Assembly (NCBI GenBank): GCA_937862735.1
Contig: CALMDH010000329.1
Span: forward strand, 79,947-143,946
Source: M0108 sp937862735
GTDB lineage: Bacteria > Pseudomonadota > Gammaproteobacteria > Chromatiales > Chromatiaceae
Length of the DNA stretch: 64,000 nucleotides
Direction of reading: 5' to 3'
The notes beneath the pieces were generated by a model that searched no databases, had not been told where the DNA came from, and worked only from the letters and a program-made list of their open reading frames with translations. Made by a program: the position numbers and the translations under genes. Below are positions 20,501 through 28,318 of the stretch, in pieces. Numbering within the stretch: position 1 is the stretch's first letter; each line of letters begins with the position of its first letter.

Positions 20501-22691
20501 CGAAACCGTCACCACCGACCTGGCGGCCCTGGAAGACACCACGCGCCTGGTGGCCCGCGTCCATTACAGCCGCTATCCCGAGGTGTTCACCGAGGTGCCG
20601 CTGACCTTCGTCGCCCTGCCCAATCGCCTGACACTCAGGTTGCGCGCGCCGGGGCCGCTGGCCAACGACACCGACAGCCTGCTGGACGGCACGTTCGGCG
20701 AGTGGGGCCAGGGGGCGTTCCGCTTTGACGCGCAGCGCCACGGCGGCTGGAGCCTCCAGCTCTACCGCGAGGTCCCGGGCCCGGGCGGGCGGGTGCGCGA
20801 GCCGCTCGGCGCGCCCACCAGCGCCATCGCCGCCGACGGCAGTTTCACGCTCAACGCCGGCCCCCTGACCGCCGGTAGCCATCGCCTGCTGGTCACCGCC
20901 ACCTTCGGCGGCAGCAGCGTGGTGCGCGACCAGCTGATCGAAAGCCCCGTCGCCACCGTGCGCGTCCAGGATGCCACCGCCATCGCCTGCACCCTGAGCG
21001 CCACCCCGGCGGAGTCGCCGCCGGGGATCACCGCCACCCTCAAGGTGGTCCCGGAAAACCGCGGCCGCTACGCCGACGTCGGCGCCATCCAGTGGCAACG
21101 CTCCGCGGATGGCGTCACCTGGGCGCCCATCACCCTGCCGGACGGCTATACGGCCTCGTTCGGCTACACCGAACGCCTTGACCAGTCCGGGCGCTATTAC
21201 TACCAGGCGGTGACCACCAACCGATATTCCGGGGCCGAGGCCACCTGTCCTGCCACCAGCGTGCATATCTACGACACCCCGCAGGTGACCCTCAGCGGCC
21301 CCAATTACACTCTGCTCGGCGCCCCGGCGGACTGGACCGCCGCCGTCGCCGGGCCGGCACGCCCGACGGAGTATGCCTGGGTGGTGCGGCGTGGCTATGC
21401 CGATCAGGCGCCGCTGCAGTTGACCGGGCCCACCATCACCCTGCCGGCTGACGCCCTCGGCCTGTGGCAGCTCGAGGTCAAGGCCCGCTATCTGGACGCC
21501 CCCGAGCGCCAGCGGGCGTGGGGCGCGGCGCGCGATACCCTGCGCGTCGACCTGCCGCGTCTGCACCGGCCGATCCTCACCGGCGCCCGCTACGTCGAGG
21601 TCGGCAAGCCCTACACCTACACCGCCACCCTCTCGCCGCCGTGGGGCACCCACCGCGTGGCGGACAACCTGGTGATCCAGGGCGAATGGCGGCTGCCCGA
21701 CGGCACCACCGTGGCCGGGGACACTCTGACCTATACCCCCACCGCCGACCCGGCCCAGCGCCTGCTCTACCGCGCCTGGATCCCCGGCTACGAGGAGGCC
21801 AGCCTGGCCACCGGCTTCCTGGATCTGCGCCCCTGGACCTACGTCTTCCCCACCGCCCGCCTGACCACGCGCGTCCTGCGCGAGGCGCAGCCGAAAACTG
21901 TGGGCTTTACCCTCAACCTGGCCAACGGCAATACCAACGGCGAACCGTTGACCGTGACCTGGACCTTGCCCGCGGCGGCCACCAGTAACCCGCAGAGCGA
22001 TACCTACGTCACCGTGGCCGCCTGGGAACCCGGCATCTATCCCGTGACGGTGCAGGTGGCCGACAGCCGCGGCAACCTGGTGCAACTGGCGGAGAACCTG
22101 GTGGTTGGCGACCCGCCGCCGCTGCTCCTCGACACCAAGGTCATGATCGGCGACAGCTGGCAGCGCGCGCCGGCGCCGGTGACGGTCAGGCTCTATCCGC
22201 AAGGCAAAATGCCCGCCGAGCAGTTCACCGCCGCCGAGGTGCGCCTCAACGGTGACCTGGTCAGCGACCAGCTCGGCTCGTCCTACCGCCTCGACATCCC
22301 CAGCCCCGGCGAGCACACCATCGACTTCAAGCTCACCACCAGCTACGGGCGCGCGGTCGAACGGCGCGAGTCGGTGACGCTGATCGAGGGCGTGCCCCCG
22401 CAGTGCACCCTGGAAACCGCCAAGAGCGGCGAGCAGCTGCAGGTGGTCGCCCGCTGCACCGCGACCATGGGCAAGCTCGCCAGTTACAAGTGGTGGGTGA
22501 CATACGCCGATGCCCCCACCACCCCGGTGGCCTGGGGCACCACCTCGGCCTACAAGATCATGCTCACCAAGGCCCACCTCGAACGTGGCGTCCTGGGGGT
22601 GACCCTGGTCGCCAGCAACGACAAGGGCCAACTGAGCAACGTCGCCGAACTGGCCCAACTGTCGGCGCCGCGCCCCACACCGACCCCGTAA
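11592..22691 (+). CDS. Giant secreted repeat protein (about 3699 aa) with an embedded DUF1566/Lcl domain
   Basis: Start ATG 11592. The first 45 residues include a long hydrophobic stretch (SVLALVVLLLALVPSTADA), read as a signal peptide with an extended n-region. Residues about 47-2110 hold 19 beta-rich repeats of about 99 residues with the consensus PDAFSFTDQ, then NTLTLTGI, VSGDG-PQVS, GGPWVTSGT, GQTLAVRLTS, TVTVGGVSD and WTV. After the second repeat, residues about 246-411 form a DUF1566/Lcl-type domain (WYLPAIDELFQLY, FYWSSTEV, RVRCVRNG). Residues about 2110-2527 are four Ig-like modules with DAAGN or similar turns. The remaining 1170 residues are the C-terminal region shared with the neighbouring giants. 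It ends in a proline/threonine tail (PRPTPTP) with no clear anchor. Export is supported by the N-terminus; adhesion or surface-layer function is inferred. Confidence 0.88.
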   Translation: MTAIPLLRRFCNAGHAAQPWPRVATRPQSVLALVVLLLALVPSTADAVIDPFKFIAQTGVPRSTVITSNTVIIQDILVPNPVAVTGNGSPQVRINGGPWVTSGTVYNGQTLAVRLTSSSNFQTKRTATVTVGIATEDFHVTTEAQDTTPNPFNLTDLTGVASNTLITSETVTVTGITGNVPVTVSGDGPQEVSINGGPWVTTGTIQDGQTLTVRMSSAPTSLTAWTTFVSVGTWDDEWTVTTKDDACLGPPAVGTVCADGTVYAGLTPDGNLPFYTTTTDQGSNAYWGTFSFITGAQSTTDGDGNTADIAAHVLRGDGDYNPNDGKTPNAAQLCAELSAHGHSDWYLPAIDELFQLYYYRASLPNFASKFYWSSTEVDSGNSKGVLFSSGIQSQTKSTYSDTRVRCVRNGADVTPDGFTLTDQTEIVPGTRVYTTPLTVTGLTGTTNVSISGQGNPTIKLNGTGLWVGNGTLSNGDTVEASLYASASPDTPLTATLAIGGVSDDWTVRTQQDIVPDAFTFTDQTGVALNTLCTATAVTITGLGNPAPVTVSGDGNPQISINGGAWATSGTITNNQTLAVRLTSSANLATTATATVTVGGVSDQWTVRTLDDTQPDEFSFTDQTGVPLSTLITSDTVTITGITTGVPVTVYGDGSPQISINGGAWATSGTITDGQSLAVRLTSPGTYSTYREATVTVGDANFNWTAAWTVQTQHDTVPNAFTFTDQTNVPLSTLRTATAVTITGLGPAMLGASPVTVTGEGSPQISIAGGAWATSGTIMNNQTLAVRLTSAATFSTTRSTTVTVGGVSDTWDVTTLAADFIPDPFSFTDQSGIALSTLTTANTLTISGINDGAAVTVSGDGNPQVSINGGAWATSGTLTNNQTLAVRLTSAASYDTTSTATVAVGGVTDTWTVTTLGDTVPDPFNFTDQLTVVPNTLIAAPAVTITGITVATPVTVTGDGNPQISLNGGAWATSGTIVNNQTLAVRLTSAADSSTTRTATVTVGGVSDAWFVRTADDTTPDPFSFTDQVDVEPSTLTTANTLTLTGINAATPVTVSGDGSPQVSLDGGPWVTSGTIQNGQTLAVRLTSAPDYSTTYTATVTVGGVSDAWTVRTLDDSVPDAFSFTDQVDVALSSAITSNTLILTGFNAAAPVTVSGDGDPEISLNGGPWVTSGTLSPGQTLAVRLTSAADFSATRSATVTVGGVSDTWAVTTLAQDTTPDAFSFTDQSDVARSTLTTANTLTLTGINDATAVSVSGDGDPQVSLDGGPWVTSGTLTPGQTLAVRLTSAADYSTLYTATVTVGGVSDAWTVRTLDDTVPDAFSFTDQSGVARATAVTSNTLTISGLTGAAPVTVSGSGTPQVSLNGGDWVTSGAISNGQTLSVRLTSAPTYSTARSAQVTVGGVSDTWTVTTLVDSEPDAFTFTDQSDVPRDTRRTSDTLSITGLNVPVTVTVSGDGGPQFSINGGPWVTSGTLTSGQTLAVQLTSAADFSTPHSATVTVGASSATWTVTTLAQDTTPDAFSFTDQSDVPRSTLTTANTLTLTGFNDATAVSVSGDGDPQVSLAGGPWVTSGTLTPGQTLTVRLTSAADYSTLSTATVTVGGVSDAWTVRTVDDTVPDAFSFTDQSNVVRSTLTTANTLTLTGLGVTAPVTVSGDGNPQVSLNGGPWVTSGALENGQTLAVRLTSAADFSTPHRATITVGAGSTTWTVTTLARDTTPDAFNFTDLTDVARSTLTTSNTLTLTGINDGAAVAVSGDGNPQVSLAGGPWVTSSTLLPGQTLAVRLTSAADYSTQSTATVTVGGVSDAWTVRTVDDTVPDAFSFVAQVDVALSSAITSNTVTLTGLGAAAPVTVSGDGNPQVSIQGGPWVTSGSLAPGQTLAVLLTSAGDFSTPHTATVTVGGVSASWAVTTQARDTTPDPFSFADQSGVPLSTLRTALALPITGINDATAVTVTGDGDPRISINGGAWATSGAILNNQTLQVRLTSAATASTASTATVTVGGVSDEWTVRTVDDTTPDPFSFTDQSDVEQQATITSNTLTLTGLTGGAAVAVSGAGHPQVSIQGGPWVTAGTLTNGQTLAVRLTSSAQAYATARATVTVGGVSDEWSVRTRDTAAPLITGAVLAADPPRVDLTIREVPVDGPGQVVRAWAEATRAATAQQWTWEASQLSSPGGDADWAAQLVLPALDSGRYALALYAADAAGNVSAPHALEYVYDVAPPVITQASLGAGNQWVDVQVSEAPEDGARTVDQVWVELVEAGGERHTLQAEGLTAPAGAAPWQARVALSTVPTGRYTLSVGARDAAGNLAAPLALGEHLLYNQPPVIATAQLGDHAKWLDVTTQAAPPGVQDIVAFWVEAQPVAGGAPLTVAGEAPAAISVDGQRHWQGRVGLATLISGRYTLQAFARDARDGVSAPFTLSEVLLDNTPPVITGTQLGPLNQWVEASLFEGPADGPRTVTRFWVAATPQPSGAPILLPHDQLVAPGGDGNWLARSPLTALADGNYAFTAHAEDAAGNQAAPYAFSIRLAIDHQAPAVTFATVDGQPLAAAPLQDPQAIAFQVTDNLDPQPAVVSVTLRGGALTTPLTLDYQPAGDGYVVRYPATLPLLADDTYEISVVARDANQNEGTHSAPFAVGARLLPLLAAHGEQILLPLVAGKVDVRRETQDWPLTTEAAVTGHQPPQPLRGKADLIITLSADARDALVIAGQPLNPGQNLYYPDYNFDAARGRITLPMHPLASAALPEGRFGDLQVRIDRPLAPVVKAPIHLWSPAAELLLKQSAPAFAKKVHPAELSLVARGATLCAGDFQALTDPGTTRHTLAPDGTALCAVHWVELPPDLQPHPLYKRALKGFLNTTAESVSLRYQPGLYVVRGNSYAFYPALTPAPAEAGAPTAAVQEHSVALYEPEPPALRFNPASAAAAQGDWLPAGSWATRTGPYAPGTVTAMSKPYLGLVLSLRDADSGAVRSERATTADNVRETVTTDLAALEDTTRLVARVHYSRYPEVFTEVPLTFVALPNRLTLRLRAPGPLANDTDSLLDGTFGEWGQGAFRFDAQRHGGWSLQLYREVPGPGGRVREPLGAPTSAIAADGSFTLNAGPLTAGSHRLLVTATFGGSSVVRDQLIESPVATVRVQDATAIACTLSATPAESPPGITATLKVVPENRGRYADVGAIQWQRSADGVTWAPITLPDGYTASFGYTERLDQSGRYYYQAVTTNRYSGAEATCPATSVHIYDTPQVTLSGPNYTLLGAPADWTAAVAGPARPTEYAWVVRRGYADQAPLQLTGPTITLPADALGLWQLEVKARYLDAPERQRAWGAARDTLRVDLPRLHRPILTGARYVEVGKPYTYTATLSPPWGTHRVADNLVIQGEWRLPDGTTVAGDTLTYTPTADPAQRLLYRAWIPGYEEASLATGFLDLRPWTYVFPTARLTTRVLREAQPKTVGFTLNLANGNTNGEPLTVTWTLPAAATSNPQSDTYVTVAAWEPGIYPVTVQVADSRGNLVQLAENLVVGDPPPLLLDTKVMIGDSWQRAPAPVTVRLYPQGKMPAEQFTAAEVRLNGDLVSDQLGSSYRLDIPSPGEHTIDFKLTTSYGRAVERRESVTLIEGVPPQCTLETAKSGEQLQVVARCTATMGKLASYKWWVTYADAPTTPVAWGTTSAYKIMLTKAHLERGVLGVTLVASNDKGQLSNVAELAQLSAPRPTPTP
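11730..17920 (+). repeat. 19 tandem ~297-bp coding repeats (99-aa units), interrupted once at about 12.33-12.83 kb
   Basis: Each unit encodes one beta-sandwich-like module starting near PDxFxFTDQ. Units 4-19 are very similar at the DNA level, especially the stretches encoding GGPWVTSGT, GQTLAVRLTS and VTVGGVSD. Units with linkers TLAQDTTPDAF and VDDTVPDAF often alternate, which suggests that pairs of units were duplicated. The first three units are the most diverged, and the DUF1566/Lcl domain lies between units 2 and 3. Confidence 0.9.
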
Positions 22692-22698
22692 CCTCCCA

Positions 22699-22724
22699 CC
22701 CCGCCCGGTTCCGCCCGGGCGGGG
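22699..22724 (+). terminator. Strong GC hairpin after the giant gene
   Basis: Arms CCCCGCCCGG (22699-22708) and CCGGGCGGGG (22715-22724) pair perfectly around a six-base loop, eight bases after the stop. There is no T-run, so intrinsic termination would be weak; it may instead protect the mRNA 3' end or attenuate. Confidence 0.45.
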
Positions 22725-22748
22725 CGCCGGCCGCCCGTCGCGAAATCC

Positions 22749-22769
22749 CGGCCAAGCGCCGCTTGGCCG
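22749..22769. promoter_or_regulatory. Perfect inverted repeat between two giant genes
   Basis: Arms CGGCCAAGC and GCTTGGCCG (nine bases each) flank a three-base spacer, 88 bases before the next start codon. It could be an operator or a leader hairpin; no partner protein can be named. Confidence 0.35.
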
Positions 22770-22856
22770 TGAGTCATCCCGCGCAAAACCCCCCGCGCGG
22801 CCTGCTATCGTCGACGGCCACGCAGCCACCCATCCACCGCTGCGGTGAAGGACACC

Positions 22857-25800
22857 ATGCGCACACGCTCCCGACTCGGCCTCCTCCTGGCGTTACTGGC
22901 CGTCACCTTCAGCGCCCGGGCAGAAATCCTGATCAATTATGTCTATACCGACCCCTATGGGGTGGAGAAGGCGGCCACCGCGACCACGCCGGCGATCAAT
23001 CCCCAGGGTGACCTGCGGCTGGCCCTGGCCGGCGGGCTGGACCGCTATGTCCGCATTGCCTTTGTCGACGCCAGTGGTACCGTGATCACGGCCGCCGAAT
23101 CCGAGCGCCTCGGTCCCGCGGACCGGATCGAGGTGGACGGTCAAGCCTACTACGGCGCGCGGCTGGTGCTGACCCCGCCGGCCGGGGATGGCAACCACCG
23201 GCTGCGGGCGGAGATCCTCGACGCGGCACGCACCGTCCTGAGCCACGAAAATATCCCGGTGCAGATCGACCGTACACCGCCGATCATGACCGGCGGCTTC
23301 GGCTGGAAGGCCTGGCGGCCCGGGGAGCTCTACCCGCTGCCGGACAACACCCTGATCGGCGCCTTTGAGGCGCGCCGATTTTGGGCGGAGGGCATTCAGG
23401 ACGCCCACTCCGGTCTGGACACCGCCCGCGGTCTGTTTCAATCGGTGTATCTGGAAGGCGCCCACGCCGGGCAGGTCGCCTATGAAACCCCGGCGATCAT
23501 CACCGAGGAGACCGTTGCCATCGGCAATGGCGGCAACTGGGATTTGCAGCCGGGCGTCCATTATCCGGCCGCGGACGGGGCCTACAGCTTTCGCTTCATC
23601 ATTTTCGATCAGGCCGGCAACGCCGCCACCTTTGCGCTTCCCGTGGTGCTGGATGGCGTGGTGGAAGGCGAGGCGCTGGAGTTTTTTGCCGTGTTCGATC
23701 CGGACGTCGCCACCAATCCGGTGCCCGGCAGCCCCTATAGCGGCTACACCCCCTATGTCCCCGGCATGGTGGTCAAGACCAATCCGGTGAAAATGCTGCT
23801 GCGCGTGCCGCGGGCGCTGTGGTGGCAGGACAACCCCACGGGGATTTCCTTCTATCGGCGGGCGCCGGCGCTGCCCGCGGGGGCGTTTCCGCTGACCGAG
23901 GCGGATTTCGTCGACGAGGCGTATGCCTATCTGGAGATGGCATTCCCCTATGTGGCGGCGGCGAGCCTCGACCCGGCAATCGGCCTCAGCCCCGACTACC
24001 GCGTGGCGAGCCTGACCTGGTGGGGCGCCGGACCCGCGCTCGTGCCGGATCTGGTGTTGACGCCCGGCGCCAACGACAGCCCGCGGATGCTGGAGATTCA
24101 GTTGCAGTGGGCGTCGGGAACGACCCAGGTCGTCCAGCAGGGGCGCGACACCAACCGCAACACCCCCGATACCCTGACCGGCATCCGCGTCACCGCCGAA
24201 CCGCGCGCTTACGACCAGACCTTTAACGCCGACGTGGTCGGCACCTGCGTCATCCCCGCGGGGGCCACCCAGTGCACCGCCGCCGAGGCCTTCCTCCTCG
24301 GCGGGACCGCGGATGGCATGCAGATGGAACTGCTGGACTTCCAGCTGACCAATCGCACCGGCGAACTCTTCACCCCGACGATCTATCACATCCTCACCTA
24401 CGACGGCCGCCCGCCGGTGGTGGAAAGTCTGGAGATCACCACCGTGGCCAGTCAGCGTCAGGTCGGGCTGACCCTGACCGAATACCTGACGGGCTCCTGG
24501 TGGGCCCTGGTCCACCTGAAAGCCGTCTGGCTGGAAGCGACGGGCGTCCCGGGCGACTTCCGCCTCCCGGCGACCCGGCTGGAATCCACCGATGGTGTCC
24601 TGTGGTGGCAGGCAGTGATCCCCCTGGGCGCCCTGCCGAGCGGGGTCTACAACCTGACGGTGTACGCCGAGGATAATTACGGCAACCGCTCCCTGGCGGT
24701 GAAAAAGACCGGCTATGTGCATGATGCCACCCCGCCGGTGGTGAAAATCCGCGGCCCGGACGCCAAGCCCCTGGCGGGGACGGTCGTCGGCGGTCTGGCG
24801 GAGATTACGTTCACCGTCACCGACAACGTCGATGCCGACCCGGTGGTCAATTTTGTGCGCATCACCGGCGGCCCGGCGGCGGAGAACGTGGCCGTCGGGT
24901 TCTATGCAGAGCAGGGGATCTATCGCATCGAATACCCGGTGATGCCCCCCAGCGCGGCGGCGAATGACTACCAGTTCGAGGTGGACGCCACCGACGCCGC
25001 CGGCAATCACGTCCTGGCGGTGGCGCCCTTTACCTTCCAGCCGGCACCCCTGCGCCTCATTGCGGCGAACGGCGACACGATTGCCCTGCCGGTGACCGCC
25101 GGGTCAGGCGCGGTGCGCCTGCCCAACGGCCATTGGCCCCTGACCACCGAGCCGGTGGTGCTGCACACCGCCGGCGGCCAACCCTTGCGCGGCCGCCACG
25201 ACCTGCTGGTGCGCCTGAGCGCCGATGCGCCCACCGCCCTGCAGGTGGACGGCCAGACCCTGACGCCCGGCGGGGAGATCCGCTTCGCCGGTTACGACTT
25301 TGGCGCGACGGACAGCGTCCTGACCCTGCCGCTGGCGTGGGCCGATGCGGCGGCGACGATCCCGCACGGGTATGCCGGGCAAGTGAGCGTGGAAATCCTC
25401 CAGGACGGTGCCCCGCTGTTTACCGCCGACCTGCGCGCCTGGGAGGTCGGCACCGAGGTGACCTATTACCAAAGCGAACCGGTGTACGCCGCCAAGGTCG
25501 AGGAGGCCACGCTGGCGGTCCTGCCACTCAGCCCGGGCTATTGCGCCGGCACGGTGGTCACCCATGACCCGGCACAGGGTTACTATGACTCACGGGGGCA
25601 GGAGGGCGACAGCGTGTGCGCCGTCGCCTGGACCACGGTGCCCGCGGGCCTGGCCGGGGTCGGCGGCCAGCAGGCGCGTCTGCGCGGCTATCTGGACGTG
25701 ACCGGCGCGACGACGACCGTCGCCTACCAGCCCGGCCTGCTGATCAAGCACCAGGGCCACTATGCCTTCTATCCCACCGGGGCCGCCGCCGAGCACACCC

Positions 25801-28199
25801 TGGACCTGATCACGGCCGACCCGCCGGTGATCAGCTTCACCCCCACCGGCGACAAAGCGGCCCAGGTCGAGTGGCTGGGCGCGGGCGAGTGGCCCACCTG
25901 GCTGGGCCGCAGCAACGCCGGCACCTTCTACGCGCGCGGTTCCGGCGCCTATAAGGGCGTAGGCCTGGTGGTGACCGACGTGGCCACGGGCGAGGTCGTG
26001 ATCGATCAACTCGCGTCCTCGGTCTACGCCCGCGCCCCGCTGTTCACCGCGCTCACGTCCCTGGAAGACGCGGTCACCCTGCAGGTCCGGGCCTTTTATG
26101 CGCGGGCGCCGGAAATTGCCGCCCAGGCGACCTACCGCTTCGTCGTCGTCCCCGAGCGCTCGCTGATCCGCCTGCAGGCGCCCAGCGGGGCGCTGAATAC
26201 CGAACCCCTGGTGATGCAGGGCCAGTTTGGCGTCTATCACCAGCGGCAGATCGAATATTCCGCCGCGCGCATGGGTGAGTGGGCGATCCGCGTCTATCGC
26301 GAGGTGTCCGGCGGCGACGGCAAACTGATCCGTCAGCAGGTCGGCAGCGAAACCACGCAACTCGCCGCGGATGGCGCCTTCAGCCTCAACCTGGGCCTCC
26401 TGGCCGCCGGCGGCCACCGCCTGGTGGCGACGGCCACCTATCTGGGCGACGGCGTCGTGGCGCAGGATGTCGTCGAGAGTACCCCGCTGGGCATTCGCGT
26501 CAACGACGGCACCCCGGTGGTCGTGACCATGAACGCGATGCGCGACACCGCCCGGCCACCGTTCCTGAATATCATCCGCGCCGTCCTGAGCAATCCCTAT
26601 CGCGCCCTGGACGTCGACCAGGTCGGGTGGGAACGCTCCCGGGATGGCGTCGCCTGGGAAACCATCGCGCGCGATGCCCGGCTGGGCAAGAGCTTCGGGC
26701 TCAATGAGACCATTACCACCAGTGGCAGCTTCTGGTATCGCGCCACCACCCGTAACCGCTACACCGGCGCCACCTATACCGCCGAGCCGCTGCGCGTGCA
26801 GGCGTACGAACGGCCGGCGGTGACGATCAGCGGCGCCCTGCAGACCTTTGTCGACCACCCGGTGAGCTGGAGCGCCACGGTGACGCCCGCGGAGCGCGCG
26901 GTGGTGCATGAATGGACGGTTCAGCGTGGCGCGCGCGACGACCCGGACCCCCTGACCGCGACCGGCGCCAGCGTCAGCTTGCCCGCCGACCGCACCGGCA
27001 CCTGGTACGCCACCCTGCGCAGCCGCTTTGCCGATGCCCCGGACGTGCCGGATGCCTGGAGCACGTCCGTGCGCTCCCTGAAGGTGAGTCCGCCGTCCCT
27101 GAGCCGGCCGAAAATCATCGGCGAGGCCAGCGTCGAGATCGGCCGGCCCTATACCTATAGCGTGCAGGTGTACGCCCTCGCCGCGGGCCAAGGCCCGGCG
27201 GATCTGACCGTGGACGGCGAATGGGTGCTGCCCGATGGCAGCCTGGCGACCGGTACCACCCTGGCCTACATCCCCACCGCCGCCGAGGCGCAGGTTCTGC
27301 GCTATCGCGCCTGGGTCAGCGGCTACCGCGCCGAGACGGAAACCACCACCACCCTGCAGTTGCGCCCGTGGGCCTATGTCTTTCCCAGCGCCCAGTTCCA
27401 TAAGAACGTGCGCCGGGAATTCGACCCGGCGGTGGTGACCTACACCCTGCGCCTGACCGGGGCGCGCACCGGCACGGAAAGCCCCGGGGTGCACTGGACC
27501 TTCCCCCCCGAGGCGACGGTGGAACAGCACAGTGACACCCGTGTCACCCTGACGCTCACCATGCCGGGGTCCTACCCGGTCGCCGCCCGCGTGTTCGATA
27601 CCCGCGGCCACGAGGTGCGCCTCGAGGATACGTTCACCGTGCCCGAACCCGACCCGCTGGTCGCCAGCGCCGCGATCCAGATCGCCGATAGCTGGGCGCG
27701 CGCCCCCGCCAGCGTCACCTTGCGCTGGTATGCGGATGGGTTGCTGGCCAAGGAGCGGGTGGCGGGCGTGCGCCTGACGCTCAACGGCGAGCTCATCAGC
27801 GAGGCGGTGAAGAGTTATTACACCGTGCTGATCGAGCAGGCGGGCAGCTATGACCTGCGCTTCGATCTGGAGACCAGTTATGGCCGCACCGTCAGTCACA
27901 GTGATCGCTTCGAACTGATCACCGGGACGCCACCGGCCTGCGCCCTGACGGCGGAGGGCGATGCCGTCACCGCGCTGCAGCTGCGGGCAACCTGCACGAC
28001 GCCGATGGGCAAACTGGCGAGTTATCACTGGCTGGCGACCTATGCCGATGCGCCGGCCAGCCCCAAGGACCTGGGGCAGAAATCGGCGCATACCGTGCGC
28101 TTTACCGCCGAGGAATTGGCGCGCGGTCTGGTCGACGTGTCCCTGACGGCGGTCAACGACAAGGGCCAGGCGAGCAATACGGCGCGCTGGACGCCCTGA
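22857..28199 (+). CDS. Large secreted Ig-like protein, N-terminal DUF4165-like domain (1780 aa)
   Basis: The ATG at 22857 is preceded by GAAGGA five bases upstream; a GTG at 22845 is less likely. A signal peptide (RTRSRLGLLLALLAVTFSARA) ends just before EILINYVYTDPYG. The N-terminal ~125 residues, with NYVYTDPYG, INPQGDLRLALAGGLDRYVRI, DRIEVDGQAYYGARL and a closing QIDRTPP, look like the DUF4165 domain as I remember it. The following 450 residues are shared only with the next gene (GGFGWKAW, NPVPGSPYSGY, YLTGSWWALV). From about residue 640, Ig-like modules and the C-terminal blocks common to all five giants follow (YQPGLLIK, WERSRDGVAWE, TRNRYTGATY, WVLPDGSLATGTTLAYIPT, YADAPASPKDL, VNDKGQASN). 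Related DUF4165/Ig-like proteins on IncHI plasmids are linked to conjugation; a similar role here is speculative. Confidence 0.85.
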   Translation: MRTRSRLGLLLALLAVTFSARAEILINYVYTDPYGVEKAATATTPAINPQGDLRLALAGGLDRYVRIAFVDASGTVITAAESERLGPADRIEVDGQAYYGARLVLTPPAGDGNHRLRAEILDAARTVLSHENIPVQIDRTPPIMTGGFGWKAWRPGELYPLPDNTLIGAFEARRFWAEGIQDAHSGLDTARGLFQSVYLEGAHAGQVAYETPAIITEETVAIGNGGNWDLQPGVHYPAADGAYSFRFIIFDQAGNAATFALPVVLDGVVEGEALEFFAVFDPDVATNPVPGSPYSGYTPYVPGMVVKTNPVKMLLRVPRALWWQDNPTGISFYRRAPALPAGAFPLTEADFVDEAYAYLEMAFPYVAAASLDPAIGLSPDYRVASLTWWGAGPALVPDLVLTPGANDSPRMLEIQLQWASGTTQVVQQGRDTNRNTPDTLTGIRVTAEPRAYDQTFNADVVGTCVIPAGATQCTAAEAFLLGGTADGMQMELLDFQLTNRTGELFTPTIYHILTYDGRPPVVESLEITTVASQRQVGLTLTEYLTGSWWALVHLKAVWLEATGVPGDFRLPATRLESTDGVLWWQAVIPLGALPSGVYNLTVYAEDNYGNRSLAVKKTGYVHDATPPVVKIRGPDAKPLAGTVVGGLAEITFTVTDNVDADPVVNFVRITGGPAAENVAVGFYAEQGIYRIEYPVMPPSAAANDYQFEVDATDAAGNHVLAVAPFTFQPAPLRLIAANGDTIALPVTAGSGAVRLPNGHWPLTTEPVVLHTAGGQPLRGRHDLLVRLSADAPTALQVDGQTLTPGGEIRFAGYDFGATDSVLTLPLAWADAAATIPHGYAGQVSVEILQDGAPLFTADLRAWEVGTEVTYYQSEPVYAAKVEEATLAVLPLSPGYCAGTVVTHDPAQGYYDSRGQEGDSVCAVAWTTVPAGLAGVGGQQARLRGYLDVTGATTTVAYQPGLLIKHQGHYAFYPTGAAAEHTLDLITADPPVISFTPTGDKAAQVEWLGAGEWPTWLGRSNAGTFYARGSGAYKGVGLVVTDVATGEVVIDQLASSVYARAPLFTALTSLEDAVTLQVRAFYARAPEIAAQATYRFVVVPERSLIRLQAPSGALNTEPLVMQGQFGVYHQRQIEYSAARMGEWAIRVYREVSGGDGKLIRQQVGSETTQLAADGAFSLNLGLLAAGGHRLVATATYLGDGVVAQDVVESTPLGIRVNDGTPVVVTMNAMRDTARPPFLNIIRAVLSNPYRALDVDQVGWERSRDGVAWETIARDARLGKSFGLNETITTSGSFWYRATTRNRYTGATYTAEPLRVQAYERPAVTISGALQTFVDHPVSWSATVTPAERAVVHEWTVQRGARDDPDPLTATGASVSLPADRTGTWYATLRSRFADAPDVPDAWSTSVRSLKVSPPSLSRPKIIGEASVEIGRPYTYSVQVYALAAGQGPADLTVDGEWVLPDGSLATGTTLAYIPTAAEAQVLRYRAWVSGYRAETETTTTLQLRPWAYVFPSAQFHKNVRREFDPAVVTYTLRLTGARTGTESPGVHWTFPPEATVEQHSDTRVTLTLTMPGSYPVAARVFDTRGHEVRLEDTFTVPEPDPLVASAAIQIADSWARAPASVTLRWYADGLLAKERVAGVRLTLNGELISEAVKSYYTVLIEQAGSYDLRFDLETSYGRTVSHSDRFELITGTPPACALTAEGDAVTALQLRATCTTPMGKLASYHWLATYADAPASPKDLGQKSAHTVRFTAEELARGLVDVSLTAVNDKGQASNTARWTP

Positions 28200-28224
28200 G
28201 GCGCCGCCGACAGGCCCGGGGACC

Positions 28225-28248
28225 GGGTAGGGTAGGGCAGGGCAAGGG
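28225..28248 (+). promoter_or_regulatory. G-quadruplex-type G-tract motif in the leader of the next gene
   Basis: Five GGG runs (28225, 28230, 28235, 28240 and 28246) are separated by loops of two to three bases (TA, TA, CA, CAA) on the coding strand. This fits the canonical four-tract quadruplex rule with one spare run. It lies 71 bases upstream of the start codon of the 1775-residue protein, between two giant genes. Confidence 0.55.
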
Positions 28249-28318
28249 TGGCGGCGGCGCCGGCATCCCCGTCGAGGTTAGGTTTGGCTGCGCCTCTGAT
28301 GAGGCCGAGGTGATCACA

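Noticed and set aside
19014..22829. Minus-strand open frame of 1271 codons
   Set aside because: Low-complexity Gly/Arg/His/Gln translation antisense to the shared C-terminal region of a giant protein.
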